Positions 19,339 through 28,802 of a DNA stretch of 64,000 bases are shown piece by piece (within the stretch, counting starts at the first letter, position 1; each line of letters opens with the position of its first letter). A program made the position numbers and the translations under genes. The notes under the pieces were generated by a model. That model had not been told where the DNA came from, did not search any database, and saw nothing but the letters and a program-made list of their open reading frames with translations. The stretch covers positions 142,118 through 206,117 of the IMG/VR virus record IMGVR_UViG_3300009508_000011. One strand, 5' to 3'. This DNA comes from a virus.

Positions 19339-20823
19339 TTAAACTAGACACAGGTTAGAATAAGCCGAAGCGTAAAGTGCTACATCATCTTCAGTCTCGA
19401 CCACCACTGCGTATCGGATAGTTTGTTTAGATTCTGGCCAAGTAATAACCGTAATGGTTGGTGACTCTTTAGCCATTGCAGTTAACATATTCTTGGTCGG
19501 TGCATCCATACCAACTGTAAGCACTACATCCTTTGTACCACTGCGCTTACCTGACTTCCAGCCAACAGGAACAGTTAGGAATTTCGCATTTTCTACGATA
19601 TCCTTACTTGGGACAAGTTTGACCTTACCTTTAGAATCTTCTTCCGATACATAGAATTTGTCTGTAACATCGGTAGAAACCATTTCTGACTTCTTCTTAC
19701 CCTCTACTCCCTTAGGGTCTAAATACTCTTCTAAGCGGGCGGTGAGGTGGTCTAAAGTCTCTAAACCTATAAAGGCTAAACCAGGTGGATGTGCAGGGTT
19801 CGTCAGTACTTGTTCACCAACTGTTGATAGTGTTGGTACACGTAATCCAACTTGTAGGTAGTCTGCACCGTTATGGTAGATTTCAGGGTATATCTTAGAA
19901 CTACGAATTGTATCGAAGCGACCATAGATTGGTACTATGTATTCATTACCCACAGAATCTTGCTTGGTACGTAATGTTTCCAATACTTTGTTTTCTTCTT
20001 TAAGGAAGACTACTGAGTTAGAAGCATCCGATACACGCTTACCATGAAGTTCATCATCACTGTGTACACCAAACATGTATACGTTGCGTCCATCTCTAGA
20101 TAACTGTTTACCAGTGTTAGTGGTGAAGTACCACTTAGAGTGTAACAATAAACGATTGTACGGTGGAGTCTTAGGTTTCTTAGGCTTGACCGATTTACCT
20201 TTGTCTTTGCCGTCTTCTGCTATTTCCAATATTGTTTCATGCACTGGTTCATATACACCAGACCCAGCTAAGGCACCGCCTTTCTTGGCGCACTCATCAG
20301 CCTTATCATTACCAACATTACCAGAATGACCTTTAACCCAAGTATACTTAATATTGATGTTACTAGCATCAATGATTGCAGTATCTAACATTTTCCATTG
20401 TGGTAGATAAGATGGGGTTACACCATCACCTTTTTTCCAACCACGGGCTTTCCATCCGTCAATCCACTTAGTAGCACCATTAAGTGCTATTTTAGAATCA
20501 GAACGAATTTCTAAATTTTTAATATCTTTATCGATGGCGTAGTTTATTGCATTTGTAATTGCATAAATCTCACCCTCGTTATTGTCACAGCGACCTTTCA
20601 ACCCGCCCCAAGATTGCCATTCACTAAGCTTGACAGGTTCAGCAGGTTTGCCGTCCTTGCCTTTAACTACTTCCGTCGTAACCTTAAGACCTTTAGTGTC
20701 AACAGGTTTATCGTAAGTAATTGTCTCAGTGTAAGTATAACCATAATTACCCCAGCCACTCATTGTACCGGGATTCGGGCGAGCCGAGCCATCTGTATAA
20801 ATTATGGCGTTTAATTCACTCAT
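19339..20823 (-). CDS. RNase HI with about 300-residue C-terminal extension
   Basis: 494 residues. Residues 1-185 form an RNase HI domain that would cleave RNA in RNA-DNA hybrids. It starts YTDGSARPNPG (D11), then GEIYAI (E85), RSDS (D109), VKGHSG (H166) and KADECA (D176), so the catalytic DEDD set and the His are intact. An unusual insert lies between strands 1 and 3 (about residues 31-75). Residues 190-494 contain a separate domain I do not recognise. Typical RNase HI is about 155 residues. Likely role: removal of RNA primers or R-loops. Promoter-like element at 20850-20881. Confidence 0.85.
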   Translation of the reverse strand: MSELNAIIYTDGSARPNPGTMSGWGNYGYTYTETITYDKPVDTKGLKVTTEVVKGKDGKPAEPVKLSEWQSWGGLKGRCDNNEGEIYAITNAINYAIDKDIKNLEIRSDSKIALNGATKWIDGWKARGWKKGDGVTPSYLPQWKMLDTAIIDASNINIKYTWVKGHSGNVGNDKADECAKKGGALAGSGVYEPVHETILEIAEDGKDKGKSVKPKKPKTPPYNRLLLHSKWYFTTNTGKQLSRDGRNVYMFGVHSDDELHGKRVSDASNSVVFLKEENKVLETLRTKQDSVGNEYIVPIYGRFDTIRSSKIYPEIYHNGADYLQVGLRVPTLSTVGEQVLTNPAHPPGLAFIGLETLDHLTARLEEYLDPKGVEGKKKSEMVSTDVTDKFYVSEEDSKGKVKLVPSKDIVENAKFLTVPVGWKSGKRSGTKDVVLTVGMDAPTKNMLTAMAKESPTITVITWPESKQTIRYAVVVETEDDVALYASAYSNLCLV

Positions 20824-20849
20824 TGCTTTTGGCTCCGTTAATCCATACT

Positions 20850-20881
20850 ACTACACATCATAGTACAGTTAAATATTTTTT
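20850..20881 (-). promoter_or_regulatory. Promoter-like element (A6TAT-N14 box)
   Basis: Minus strand: AAAAAATAT, 14 bases, ATGTGTAGT, 27 bases upstream of the RNase HI start. A weak match in both boxes. Confidence 0.4.
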
Positions 20882-20890
20882 GTTCGGGAC

Positions 20891-20917
20891 ATAGAGGCGG
20901 GAAACCCCGCCATCTAT
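20891..20917 (-). terminator. Hairpin after the 199-residue gene
   Basis: Stem core GGCGGG/CCCGCC extended by ATAGA/TCTAT, with the T-rich AAAAAATATT side on the minus-strand exit. Confidence 0.6.
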
Positions 20918-21516
20918 TATGGGTTCAAAACCTTTTGCTCTAGAGCAATGACTTTATCATTGAGTAACGCATTACGTTTCTCTAACTCTCTACGTTTGGC
21001 ATAGTCTGAAGTACGGTTGTTAATGTCTATTTCACGAATAGCTTCTAGAACAGGTACGTCCTCAGAAGACACCCTACCCAATAACGGGATAGCGTGCACA
21101 TTAGCTTCTGGTTCACCACCAACAATATCACTTGCCAGATTAGTAATCTGGTTAAGTAAATACTGCGGGTCCCAATGACTGCTTATAACTCCTAAGTCAA
21201 CCGAAACAACTATACGTTGTGGGATTGCTTCACCCATGTTAGGGTAAGAGGTTATATGACTATCTGGGATGTACACGGTACTTTCACCATCGGTACCCAA
21301 CGCAATAACGTTGATTCCTTTAGATGAATCTTCCAAATACACTGCTCTATCCAGACCTACCTTTTCGTAGACCTCTACCCAGACATCCATTCCACGCTCT
21401 TCACATTCTTGGAATGTACGAATAGCCTGACACGTATAGTCTATACCGTCAAGTAGAGAAAATGGTTCCTTAACCGTATATCTACCTCTAGCATAGATTG
21501 TTGGCGTAAGTTGCAT
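20917..21516 (-). CDS. Unknown, probable virion structural protein
   Basis: 199 residues with strong SD AAGGAG. A compact beta-rich region (TVYIPDSHITSYPNMGE) is followed by a C-terminal coiled coil (RRELEKRNALLNDKVIALE). It resembles small structural proteins of large myophages in layout. It is 10 bases from the 436-residue protein and probably acts with it. Confidence 0.6.
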   Translation of the reverse strand: MQLTPTIYARGRYTVKEPFSLLDGIDYTCQAIRTFQECEERGMDVWVEVYEKVGLDRAVYLEDSSKGINVIALGTDGESTVYIPDSHITSYPNMGEAIPQRIVVSVDLGVISSHWDPQYLLNQITNLASDIVGGEPEANVHAIPLLGRVSSEDVPVLEAIREIDINNRTSDYAKRRELEKRNALLNDKVIALEQKVLNP

Positions 21517-21526
21517 TATCTACTCC

Positions 21527-22837
21527 TTATTGAGGTGCTGTTAACTCTACGTAAGAACGTTTAGTCAGCGCATGGTAAAGATACCCATTTAAACTATAGG
21601 TAATGAACTCACGGTTATTACGGACTGTTTTACTAAACCCTTCCGGTAGAGCAAAATAATCATTGTATTTTTCAGCGTAAGTCAGTAGACTATAAATCAG
21701 GGCAGCTACTTCACGAGTAGGTTCATTCATGCGATGGAAGTCTGTGTCTGTAGTTCTTGTCAGAATGTAATCTGGGAACAATACTCCAAACTCAGGGCTT
21801 GGTTTATCATCGGCAGGCTCGTGTGGTGTTACAGCCATAACTATACCACGCCATAGCGTAGGTACCTGATTTACCTTTTCGGCAATATGTACAGGTGAGA
21901 AGTTAGGTGTAAAGTCCAAAGCCAGTTGCTTGATACGGTCTGGGTGCACTACCGAACGATATATGTCATCTTCCAGAGGGTCGTACGATTCTAATACTGA
22001 CTGCCAGTATGGAATCATTACCATCTCGTTAGGGCTAAAAAGCTCAGGTAGTACCTTTGCCCAAGAAGAACGGTCGTAGTTACTCTGTGCTAATATATCA
22101 CTAACAATTGATTCACGGATAACATCTACGTTATCACCAGCTTTACCGTAAATGACTACAGCGAAACTAATTGGTAAGGTTGTAATACTAGAAGATTTAT
22201 CATGCCAAGTATAATCTTCACCCTTGTTAACCGTTGACGGGGCTTCTTTTTCGATAGCCACAATCTTGTTAAGTATAGATGTGGAAGTAGACTTAGCCAG
22301 TTCACCCTGAACATAAACATAATCCCGATGTAGGTCATCGATGTTATCTACTGGGAATACTGTCTCAACATGGTATTCATCATACTGGGCTTGGAATTCA
22401 GCATCGCCTAACCATAACTTCCAGCTTCCAGAGTCTGTCACATAACTAACAGAAGATGCGAACCAACCACCGTTCATCTGGACTAGGTTACCGACACTGA
22501 ACTCACCGGTCATCTCAATAAAGTGTCCGGTTATAGAATCAATGTATGATGGTAAGTCAGATGGTGCTAGCTTTAAATCACCTTGGGACATTACCCATTG
22601 AGCGATAGTTTGCATCAAGTCAAGGTCATCTTGTGAGGGAGACGTATACTCAGTTGTCCCGCTCTCATGAGCAGAAAACAAATTAATTAATATTTCCGGC
22701 TCAGTTGGATTCGGAAACAGTTTGATGTCGCGACTGTAAGAGCGACTTATTTTGCTAAGCTCCCCTATGGGGGCTGTCGCATTACTTTCATTGTTGGCAT
22801 AAGTCGTCTTAGTGACGAAAGCCTTTATTTCTAACAT
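21527..22837 (-). CDS. Unknown, probable virion structural protein
   Basis: 436 residues from the ATG at 22837, which has GGAG 8 bases upstream; another in-frame ATG 6 bases earlier is too close to the SD. Beta-rich throughout, no signal peptide, no catalytic motif recognised. Divergent from the spanin genes. Confidence 0.6.
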   Translation of the reverse strand: MLEIKAFVTKTTYANNESNATAPIGELSKISRSYSRDIKLFPNPTEPEILINLFSAHESGTTEYTSPSQDDLDLMQTIAQWVMSQGDLKLAPSDLPSYIDSITGHFIEMTGEFSVGNLVQMNGGWFASSVSYVTDSGSWKLWLGDAEFQAQYDEYHVETVFPVDNIDDLHRDYVYVQGELAKSTSTSILNKIVAIEKEAPSTVNKGEDYTWHDKSSSITTLPISFAVVIYGKAGDNVDVIRESIVSDILAQSNYDRSSWAKVLPELFSPNEMVMIPYWQSVLESYDPLEDDIYRSVVHPDRIKQLALDFTPNFSPVHIAEKVNQVPTLWRGIVMAVTPHEPADDKPSPEFGVLFPDYILTRTTDTDFHRMNEPTREVAALIYSLLTYAEKYNDYFALPEGFSKTVRNNREFITYSLNGYLYHALTKRSYVELTAPQ

Positions 22838-22881
22838 GGACATAGCTCCAAGCTGATTAAAAAAATAAGGGAGGTTTAGCT

Positions 22882-23415
22882 TTGTTTACCATACTGGAAA
22901 AGCTACTAGTATTCATACTAGAAGGGGCAAAGGACGCACCCGGTGACGGTGGTGCCGAAGTGCTACCAAGCCGTAATCATAAAAAGCCTATGGTTATATT
23001 GTCTGTGTTGACTATAATAGGTATTGGTATATGGTACGTTTGGTACGATAGTTACGTTAAAAATGCTCGGGAGATAGCTAAAATAAAAGAAGCTCAGTCA
23101 AAAAGAGTCATTGCTGATTTACAAAGGGCTAACCTTAGTCTTAAAGATGAACGCATTCGACTAGCGGCTGATGTACGTAGAATAACCGATAACTTAACTA
23201 CCGTAACCCGTGAAAGGGATAAACTCCAAAACGCCTATGATAGGGTAGTGGTTACTCTTAAGGCAGAACAGACTGTAGTTACTAAACAGGTAGAACAGTT
23301 ATCTAATCTTAAACATCAAATTGAGAAACTACAATTACAGCTAGATACCTATGCTAAAGATAATAGGATTATCTGGGACGAGATAGTTACTTTAGGTAAA
23401 GAGGAGGGCACCTAG
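22882..23415 (+). CDS. i-spanin-like inner-membrane lysis protein
   Basis: 177 residues. Start is TTG at 22882, supported by GGGAGG 7 bases upstream. One transmembrane helix at about 34-56 is followed by a long coiled coil (residues 60-170), the topology of inner-membrane spanins (Rz), which disrupt the outer membrane at the last step of lysis. The next gene, a lipoprotein, overlaps its stop codon by one base, matching a two-component spanin pair. The N-terminal segment before the helix is longer than in Rz. Family by topology only. Confidence 0.6.
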   Translation: MFTILEKLLVFILEGAKDAPGDGGAEVLPSRNHKKPMVILSVLTIIGIGIWYVWYDSYVKNAREIAKIKEAQSKRVIADLQRANLSLKDERIRLAADVRRITDNLTTVTRERDKLQNAYDRVVVTLKAEQTVVTKQVEQLSNLKHQIEKLQLQLDTYAKDNRIIWDEIVTLGKEEGT

Positions 23416-23969
23416 TGCGTGTAAAACTATTTATACTTATAATGTCCCTAGCACTGACTTCATGTGTAACCACGGACGAGATTTTAGGTACTGACAATAC
23501 CAAGGACAAGGAATTGGGTAATAGTTCATATATACCTTACCAGTATATACATACTAACCCACCTGATAAACTACTGCCATCTCCTACGTTTATACATTCC
23601 GCTAAAGGTGAGTATACTTACTACAAAGAGAAAGAACTTGAGGCTTATGCTGATGCCCTGATGGAATACCATGGTTACCTTGAAAGATACATACGTTCTT
23701 TAGAGGGTAGTGATGGTAAACCATTAGTTACTATTGGTAGGGAAAGATGCCTGATAGAGCTTGCAAGGGTAACCGTTATAACTCCACCACCTAACCGACC
23801 TATACCACCTACCTACAGTAGTGTGGAAAAGTCAGAGGGTACAGACTTAATGATTTCCTATCTCAATGAGGTAGACAAGTGGATTGAGAATCTTGAGAAA
23901 CACAACAGTGACTCAGTTAAACAATTCAATAAACTCATTATGTCAATAAAGAAAGTGTGTAGTTCATAA
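23415..23969 (+). CDS. o-spanin-like lipoprotein
   Basis: 184 residues from GTG at 23415, which shares a base with the upstream stop (TAGTG). A signal peptide MRVKLFILIMSLALTSC with lipobox LTSC makes Cys17 the lipidation site, so the mature protein would be anchored in the outer membrane. A Pro-rich patch (TPPPNRPIPPT) is usual in o-spanins. Longer than typical Rz1 (about 60 residues). Role: outer-membrane partner of the upstream i-spanin. Good context, no sequence family assigned. Confidence 0.6.
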   Translation: MRVKLFILIMSLALTSCVTTDEILGTDNTKDKELGNSSYIPYQYIHTNPPDKLLPSPTFIHSAKGEYTYYKEKELEAYADALMEYHGYLERYIRSLEGSDGKPLVTIGRERCLIELARVTVITPPPNRPIPPTYSSVEKSEGTDLMISYLNEVDKWIENLEKHNSDSVKQFNKLIMSIKKVCSS

Positions 23970-23979
23970 TCGACATAAG

Positions 23980-24000
23980 GGAGAGCTTTCGCTCTCCTTT
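23980..24000. terminator. Bidirectional terminator
   Basis: 7-bp stem GGAGAGC/GCTCTCC with loop TTTC and a T tract, between the convergent spanin and thioredoxin genes; CGACATAA precedes and TTGCCGTCT follows. Confidence 0.75.
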
Positions 24001-24011
24001 ACTTTTGCCGT

Positions 24012-24338
24012 CTAGATGTTTTCGTTTAAGAAGCCCACTAGTTGCTGTTTACTAATAGCGCCTACTTTACTACCTACAACGGCCCCATCTTTAAACATTA
24101 GCATAGTGGGAATGCCACGAATACCGAACTTAGGGGCAATGTCGCCATGGTCATCGATGTTAAGTTTAGCTATTGTAGCCTTACCATCAAACTCATCTGC
24201 TGCTTCATCTAATAAAGGAGCAACCATTTTACAAGGACCGCACCAAGGTGCCCAGAAATCAACCAATACTGGACCATCTGCATTTAACACTTCACTATCG
24301 AAATTATCACTAGTTAGCGTTACAATCTTTTCGTTCAT
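24012..24338 (-). CDS. trxA: Thioredoxin
   Basis: 108 residues, the normal thioredoxin length. The active site WAPWCGPCK (C33, C36) and the cis-Pro region GIRGIPTML are intact. It would act as a cytoplasmic disulfide reductase, for example feeding electrons to a ribonucleotide reductase or serving a polymerase; the partner is not in this window. SD AGGAGA precedes ATG. It sits 9 bases after a small Cys-rich protein gene in one operon. Confidence 0.95.
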   Translation of the reverse strand: MNEKIVTLTSDNFDSEVLNADGPVLVDFWAPWCGPCKMVAPLLDEAADEFDGKATIAKLNIDDHGDIAPKFGIRGIPTMLMFKDGAVVGSKVGAISKQQLVGFLNENI

Positions 24339-24347
24339 ATACTTCTC

Positions 24348-24623
24348 CTATTTATTTCCCGTCATCATTACATTACTACGGAAAGCTAAGTCATTAATAA
24401 ATGATATCGCCACATCTGCACTTGACCAAGTTGACCCTATGGCGAATGACTCTACCTTTTTATCAGAGTAGAGAGATACGTGTCTTCTACAACGAGTACA
24501 CATTCTCTCTGACCCTGACGTGAATTTCATGTTTTCCCAAGGTTGCCACAAGTGACCCTCATCATAACACCTTTCGATTAGATGTTTGTGAGCACCACTC
24601 ATTACCTGTAATCCATCAGACAT
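24348..24623 (-). CDS. Small Cys/His-rich protein
   Basis: 91 residues with SD GGAG. It contains CYDEGH and CTRCRRH, a possible zinc-binding set. It overlaps the SbcC-like gene by one base (stop/start), so it is translationally coupled to it. No specific family recognised. Confidence 0.65.
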   Translation of the reverse strand: MSDGLQVMSGAHKHLIERCYDEGHLWQPWENMKFTSGSERMCTRCRRHVSLYSDKKVESFAIGSTWSSADVAISFINDLAFRSNVMMTGNK

Positions 24624-27115
24624 TATCCGAACTCCACATGTTCATTGTATCTACTAGGAACTGTAATGTTAGATTTGTCTACTACGCATGTCTCACAAGC
24701 GCCTAAAGAATTTTGAACGGCGTATGCATGGGAGATAGTCCACAACTGACTACAGTTACTACTGTCGATTAGGAGTTTAAGAAAACGCTGTAAATTCTCT
24801 CTATGCTCTTCATCAAAAGAAGAACCTAACTCATCGGTGTAAAGTGGGTAATCGTCCATACCTAGGTAAGACATCGATACTAAGATGAATGCGAAGTCTA
24901 TAATATCCGCCTGACCAGTAGAGGATAGAGCAACGTCGGCATTAGCTTCTGGTTCTCCCTCTACGCGCAATGGAAATTTATAGTCTAGGTTTTCACCTGA
25001 GCCCTTACATGGTAAAACTTCTAAGTCGTGTGTCCAGACTTTATCTATTATACCGTTTATAGATTCAGTGAATTTATGCATGAAGCCTAATAACTGTTCA
25101 GCAATCAATCCAGTAGTAGGAGATAAGGCACTGGTAAGTAACTTCCACATTTCACCATCCTTTTCCAACTTAAGTGATTGTTCCTCTAAGTCGTTCAGGA
25201 TACCTCGTTGTGTCTCCTGTTCTTGTATTGTTTTGGTTACAGTTGCTAACTTCTGTTGGTGGATAGCTATATCTTCCTGAAGCCTTAGTTCGCGCATTGC
25301 CTCAACCCGTTCTTCCAATAGTCGTTCATAATCACTAAGCATGTTACCAATGACTACTTCAGCGCGAGAGACAAAGTCAGCTCGTTTAAAATTGGACTGT
25401 AGGAACGTTCTAGTCTTTTCTAGCTCCTCTAACGCCTTCAGAGAGCCGTTTAACTTATCGGTTAGGCTTGACTCTCGTTTAGCTATGGACTCAAGACGAC
25501 TGCTTACGTTGCTTGATTCACCAGCCTTGATTAACTTGCGCTCTGCATCTAGAATAGTATCTTGGAGTTGGTTAATCTCCTGCATGTTCAACAATTCTAA
25601 TTCTGCATCAACTAGGTAATGTAAAACATTCATTGGGTCATTATAGAGTACTTCGTCAGATATTACTTCTTTCCATACTCCACGGAACATCATGAAACCA
25701 TTTATGATATTCCTAAATTCACGCATGTTAGATTCACATCGTTCAAAACCAATTACCGCCTCTTCTATTTTTTCCAAGGCTTTGGTTTCTTTCTCGATGA
25801 AGGCAACACCGTTTTCAATCTTAGCTTCTAACTCAGCTGATTCTTTTTCACTAACGCCAGGGATGTATATATAACTACACTTAGGACACTCTTCACGCTT
25901 AGCTTCTTTAATGTCCTGTACACGATGGCGTAATTTATCTAAGGTGTTTTCAGCTCTAACGAATACTGTTCTTCTTTCATGTAGTTCATGTTTAAGTTTC
26001 CCGTACTCACCACGTTCTATCTCACCCTTGAAATCAATAGCTGTCTTACAGTCAATAAATTCAGATAACATACCACGTACTTCGGTAAGTAGTGGAATAT
26101 ATTCAGAGTCGAAGTTCATCCAAGCGAATCTTTCTTCCTTAGCTTTGAGTTTCTCAAGTTTCTTCTCAGACTCTTCTTTAATACGTGCCCACTTAACAGC
26201 ATCAATGGATTCAAACTTACGTAGGTCTTCTAACTCACGCTGTAGTTCATCTAGTTCACCCATGATGGTATCACGGTTTGTAACTAGTCCAGACTTATTA
26301 CCATTTAATTCAGATAGTCTGTGTTGGTAGTCGGATAGGGAAAATATACTTTCTTCAGCTATTACCAATGGTTTAAAGCCCATGTACTCATCTAGATGCT
26401 TATCCACTAGATTGTGCATTCTACCTGCTTGTTCTTGAAACTGTCTATCTACCTCATTGAAGTTACGAGCACTTGAATTGGTAAAACCCATGAGTTGTGT
26501 TAGTGTAGATGATAACCTATCTTGAATACCTCTCCACTGTTCCCAATCCTCATCTTTCCAAACATTAGCTGTTTCGTTAACCATACGTTTATCTAACAAT
26601 TTCTTAGCGCCAGCAACGTCACGAGAGGCTGAGGCTACACGTTTAAATAAACCAATGGCATATGTAAGGTCAAGGCCAGATATCTTCGTAAGGAACTCCC
26701 TACGCTGAGTAGGATTCATTTTAGTAAAGCGTACCTTACCCAACATTATATCCATAACTTCAGAATCTAGACCGAAGTGTATCTTAAGTAGTTCTTTCTG
26801 GACAGCACCTGTCTCACCTTCGTTTATATTCGCCCCATCGACAATGAACTCAAACGTTGAATTCTTCTTGTGGAAATATTGTCGTGTTTCGTATATGGTG
26901 TTGTTGTGCTCAACTTTAACTATCTTCTTACCGCCTACTTTAAAATCTTTTCTATCGGCAACCCAACAGTTAACTTGTTCTTGTAGACTCGACTTACCAG
27001 AGCCATTTGTTCCAATAATCAATTGTATTAGTTCAGATGCCGTTATCTTAATACTGTTTACTTTGTTAAGTTTTAAACGACGATACCCTTCAAGGTATAC
27101 TTCAATTATTCTCAT
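24623..27115 (-). CDS. SbcC/Rad50-like recombination ATPase (gp46-like)
   Basis: 830 residues, an SMC-type ATPase acting with a nuclease partner in DNA-end processing and recombination. Walker A IIGTNGSGKSS near residue 33-43, a long coiled coil of two arms, a zinc hook CPKCSYIY near residue 410, and a C-terminal head with signature SSTGQADIIDFA and Walker B YPLYTDELGSSFDEEH near 757. Longer than T4 gp46 (560 residues). The SbcD/gp47 nuclease is not adjacent; the small phosphoesterase at 54340 is not an obvious match. Promoter-like element at 27137-27168. Confidence 0.9.
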   Translation of the reverse strand: MRIIEVYLEGYRRLKLNKVNSIKITASELIQLIIGTNGSGKSSLQEQVNCWVADRKDFKVGGKKIVKVEHNNTIYETRQYFHKKNSTFEFIVDGANINEGETGAVQKELLKIHFGLDSEVMDIMLGKVRFTKMNPTQRREFLTKISGLDLTYAIGLFKRVASASRDVAGAKKLLDKRMVNETANVWKDEDWEQWRGIQDRLSSTLTQLMGFTNSSARNFNEVDRQFQEQAGRMHNLVDKHLDEYMGFKPLVIAEESIFSLSDYQHRLSELNGNKSGLVTNRDTIMGELDELQRELEDLRKFESIDAVKWARIKEESEKKLEKLKAKEERFAWMNFDSEYIPLLTEVRGMLSEFIDCKTAIDFKGEIERGEYGKLKHELHERRTVFVRAENTLDKLRHRVQDIKEAKREECPKCSYIYIPGVSEKESAELEAKIENGVAFIEKETKALEKIEEAVIGFERCESNMREFRNIINGFMMFRGVWKEVISDEVLYNDPMNVLHYLVDAELELLNMQEINQLQDTILDAERKLIKAGESSNVSSRLESIAKRESSLTDKLNGSLKALEELEKTRTFLQSNFKRADFVSRAEVVIGNMLSDYERLLEERVEAMRELRLQEDIAIHQQKLATVTKTIQEQETQRGILNDLEEQSLKLEKDGEMWKLLTSALSPTTGLIAEQLLGFMHKFTESINGIIDKVWTHDLEVLPCKGSGENLDYKFPLRVEGEPEANADVALSSTGQADIIDFAFILVSMSYLGMDDYPLYTDELGSSFDEEHRENLQRFLKLLIDSSNCSQLWTISHAYAVQNSLGACETCVVDKSNITVPSRYNEHVEFG

Positions 27116-27136
27116 TATCTTAATATCCCCTAAGAC

Positions 27137-27168
27137 GTTCTATACTAGAAGGGAGTGAAGTATTTTTT
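27137..27168 (-). promoter_or_regulatory. Promoter-like element, strong match
   Basis: Minus strand: AAAAAATAC, 14 bases, GTATAGAAC, about 22 bases from the SbcC-like gene start. It shares its second box exactly with the elements at 54898 and 55800. Confidence 0.65.
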
Positions 27169-27172
27169 AGAC

Positions 27173-27208
27173 GGCATAAAGGACGGTTTCCCGTCCTAGG
27201 TTTATGCC
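27173..27208 (-). terminator. Hairpin terminator overlapping the gene end
   Basis: Inner stem GGACGG/CCGTCC with loop TTTC, extended by outer stem GGCATAAA/TTTATGCC. The stop codon of the gene at 27202 lies inside the outer stem. Confidence 0.7.
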
Positions 27209-27444
27209 ACATCTAAAGCTAGTTCTGGTTCTACGTCACCAATGATTTCTCTATTGGTTAAGTTACCTACTAACCTACTAAGTCTACCTTTTACAGATTT
27301 AGTAGATGTATCAAGTCCTCCTGATAAAAAGACTTGTATGTTGCCTTGGTTTGTCTGGTTAGTCACTTCGGCAAATTCGGAAGCATCTAACCAAGCGGCT
27401 GGTACTACTTCCACTTTATCGGATTTACGATTTCGTTTGCTCAT
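27202..27444 (-). CDS. Unknown small protein
   Basis: 80 residues from ATG at 27444, chosen because AAAGGA lies upstream; a longer start at 27468 would overlap the next gene more. Basic start MSKRNRKSDKV, then polar. It overlaps the stop of the 264-residue gene by about 18 bases. No function recognised. Confidence 0.55.
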   Translation of the reverse strand: MSKRNRKSDKVEVVPAAWLDASEFAEVTNQTNQGNIQVFLSGGLDTSTKSVKGRLSRLVGNLTNREIIGDVEPELALDVA

Positions 27445-28219
27445 CCGTCCTTTCTCCAATATCTTCAACTGGGACTTTAGCCAGTTCCTCAGCTATCTTC
27501 TGCTTGTAGAACTTTTTAAGGTTAATGCCCTCTGGTGAATCATGTCTAATCATGAAGAGTTTAAATACCAACTCTTCCTCAATGGTTGCTCGCCTTAACA
27601 TTTCATCTTCAGGTAACTTAGTACGTTCAGAATCGCTATCACGGAATACTAAAAACTCATCACTGAACCAGTGAGGTTTCATTCCCATATTTCGCCAATC
27701 CATTAAGTCTTTGTTGATTAGATGTTGTGACGTAAAAACCTCTTCGGTTGAGATACCCACAGCTGTAAAGTTTGAGCGTTTATTAACCATACGCTTACAC
27801 AACATGATAATGCGCATTAGTCCAGCAACTGGCTTCTCTACACTGAGTTCTTGTAACCTTGCTTGTTCCTGAGCGTAAATTTCCTCACGTCCCTTTAGAG
27901 GCATACCTGATAATGCTTCTACCCGTAAGAAGAAACTACTAACCTCGTCCGGTAGTGGGGTTGCCATTACGTCAGGTTCAAGTGCAGTCATGAACTCGGT
28001 TGCATATACCCAACCATTCATCGCCTCTGATGGCGTTTGGTTAGCGTTGATAACCCCAATTATTTCAAGTTGTCTAATTGCAGCTTTATAAGCCTGCTCT
28101 CGATTATCGTTATCTGGCAGTAACAATGTATCTAAGCAGAGCTTTAGGAAGCGAAGACGTCTAACTAAAGTAGTGTCCACCGCTAAGTGTTCATGGTCGT
28201 GATGGTCGTGGGTACTCAT
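27425..28219 (-). CDS. Unknown helical protein, His-rich N-terminus
   Basis: 264 residues beginning MSTHDHHDHEH, a possible metal-binding tail, then helical. No recognised domain. SD AGGATT is weak. It has a clear promoter-like element (28263-28294) and heads a two-gene unit. Confidence 0.65.
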   Translation of the reverse strand: MSTHDHHDHEHLAVDTTLVRRLRFLKLCLDTLLLPDNDNREQAYKAAIRQLEIIGVINANQTPSEAMNGWVYATEFMTALEPDVMATPLPDEVSSFFLRVEALSGMPLKGREEIYAQEQARLQELSVEKPVAGLMRIIMLCKRMVNKRSNFTAVGISTEEVFTSQHLINKDLMDWRNMGMKPHWFSDEFLVFRDSDSERTKLPEDEMLRRATIEEELVFKLFMIRHDSPEGINLKKFYKQKIAEELAKVPVEDIGERTDEQTKS

Positions 28220-28262
28220 TTTGTTCTAATCCTAAATAACATGTGATTGGGTAGTACGCCCT

Positions 28263-28294
28263 AGTCTATAGTATTATCTAGGTATGTATTTTTT
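28263..28294 (-). promoter_or_regulatory. Promoter-like element
   Basis: Minus strand: AAAAAATAC, 14 bases, CTATAGACT, upstream of the 264-residue gene. Confidence 0.6.
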
Positions 28295-28312
28295 AAAGGC
28301 TCATTGTCTGCA

Positions 28313-28615
28313 TCAAATGACCCCCTGTCCTATTAGCATACGTAAATCCTCAGTTGACAGTACAATATGAAAATCGTACTCAGTGTCTTGTGGAGTAAGT
28401 ACTTCAACAGTTTCCTTAAGTTCCTTTTCCCATAAGCCATACATAATTTCAACAGCCGTGTCGAAATCTTCCGCTAAGAGTGCTTTAGTAGCTATATGCA
28501 TATCTACATAACCTACCTTACCAACAACCCTTAACATAGCCTTTGACATATACATGTCAGGTTCAAGTTTAATAATACCCTGAACTATATTCGAAAACTT
28601 ATTATCTCTATCCAC
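28313..28615 (-). CDS. Unknown small protein
   Basis: 100 residues starting at GTG (28613-28615) with GAGGT 8 bases upstream. Mixed helical, acidic; no motif. First gene downstream of the large non-coding region on the minus strand. Confidence 0.6.
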   Translation of the reverse strand: MDRDNKFSNIVQGIIKLEPDMYMSKAMLRVVGKVGYVDMHIATKALLAEDFDTAVEIMYGLWEKELKETVEVLTPQDTEYDFHIVLSTEDLRMLIGQGVI

Positions 28616-28765
28616 TATAGATACCTCATTAATTAGTGACTTCTTGAGTTATCTCTGGTCGGGCTTATAATTATAGTTATTCCCATACGCCCTCATGCAA
28701 TAAACATGGAAAAGAAAAAATACTTCACTAACTCCTCTTCTGGGGAGGGGAGAGATTATATAAAA

Positions 28766-28802
28766 ACAATATTAATTCGAGTTCTACGAGAGTTAATATT
28801 GT
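28766..28802. repeat. Perfect 10-bp inverted repeat, 17-base loop
   Basis: Arms ACAATATTAA and TTAATATTGT. A third copy of the arm lies at 29140-29149. Same geometry as the inverted repeat at 11454-11490. Confidence 0.65.
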
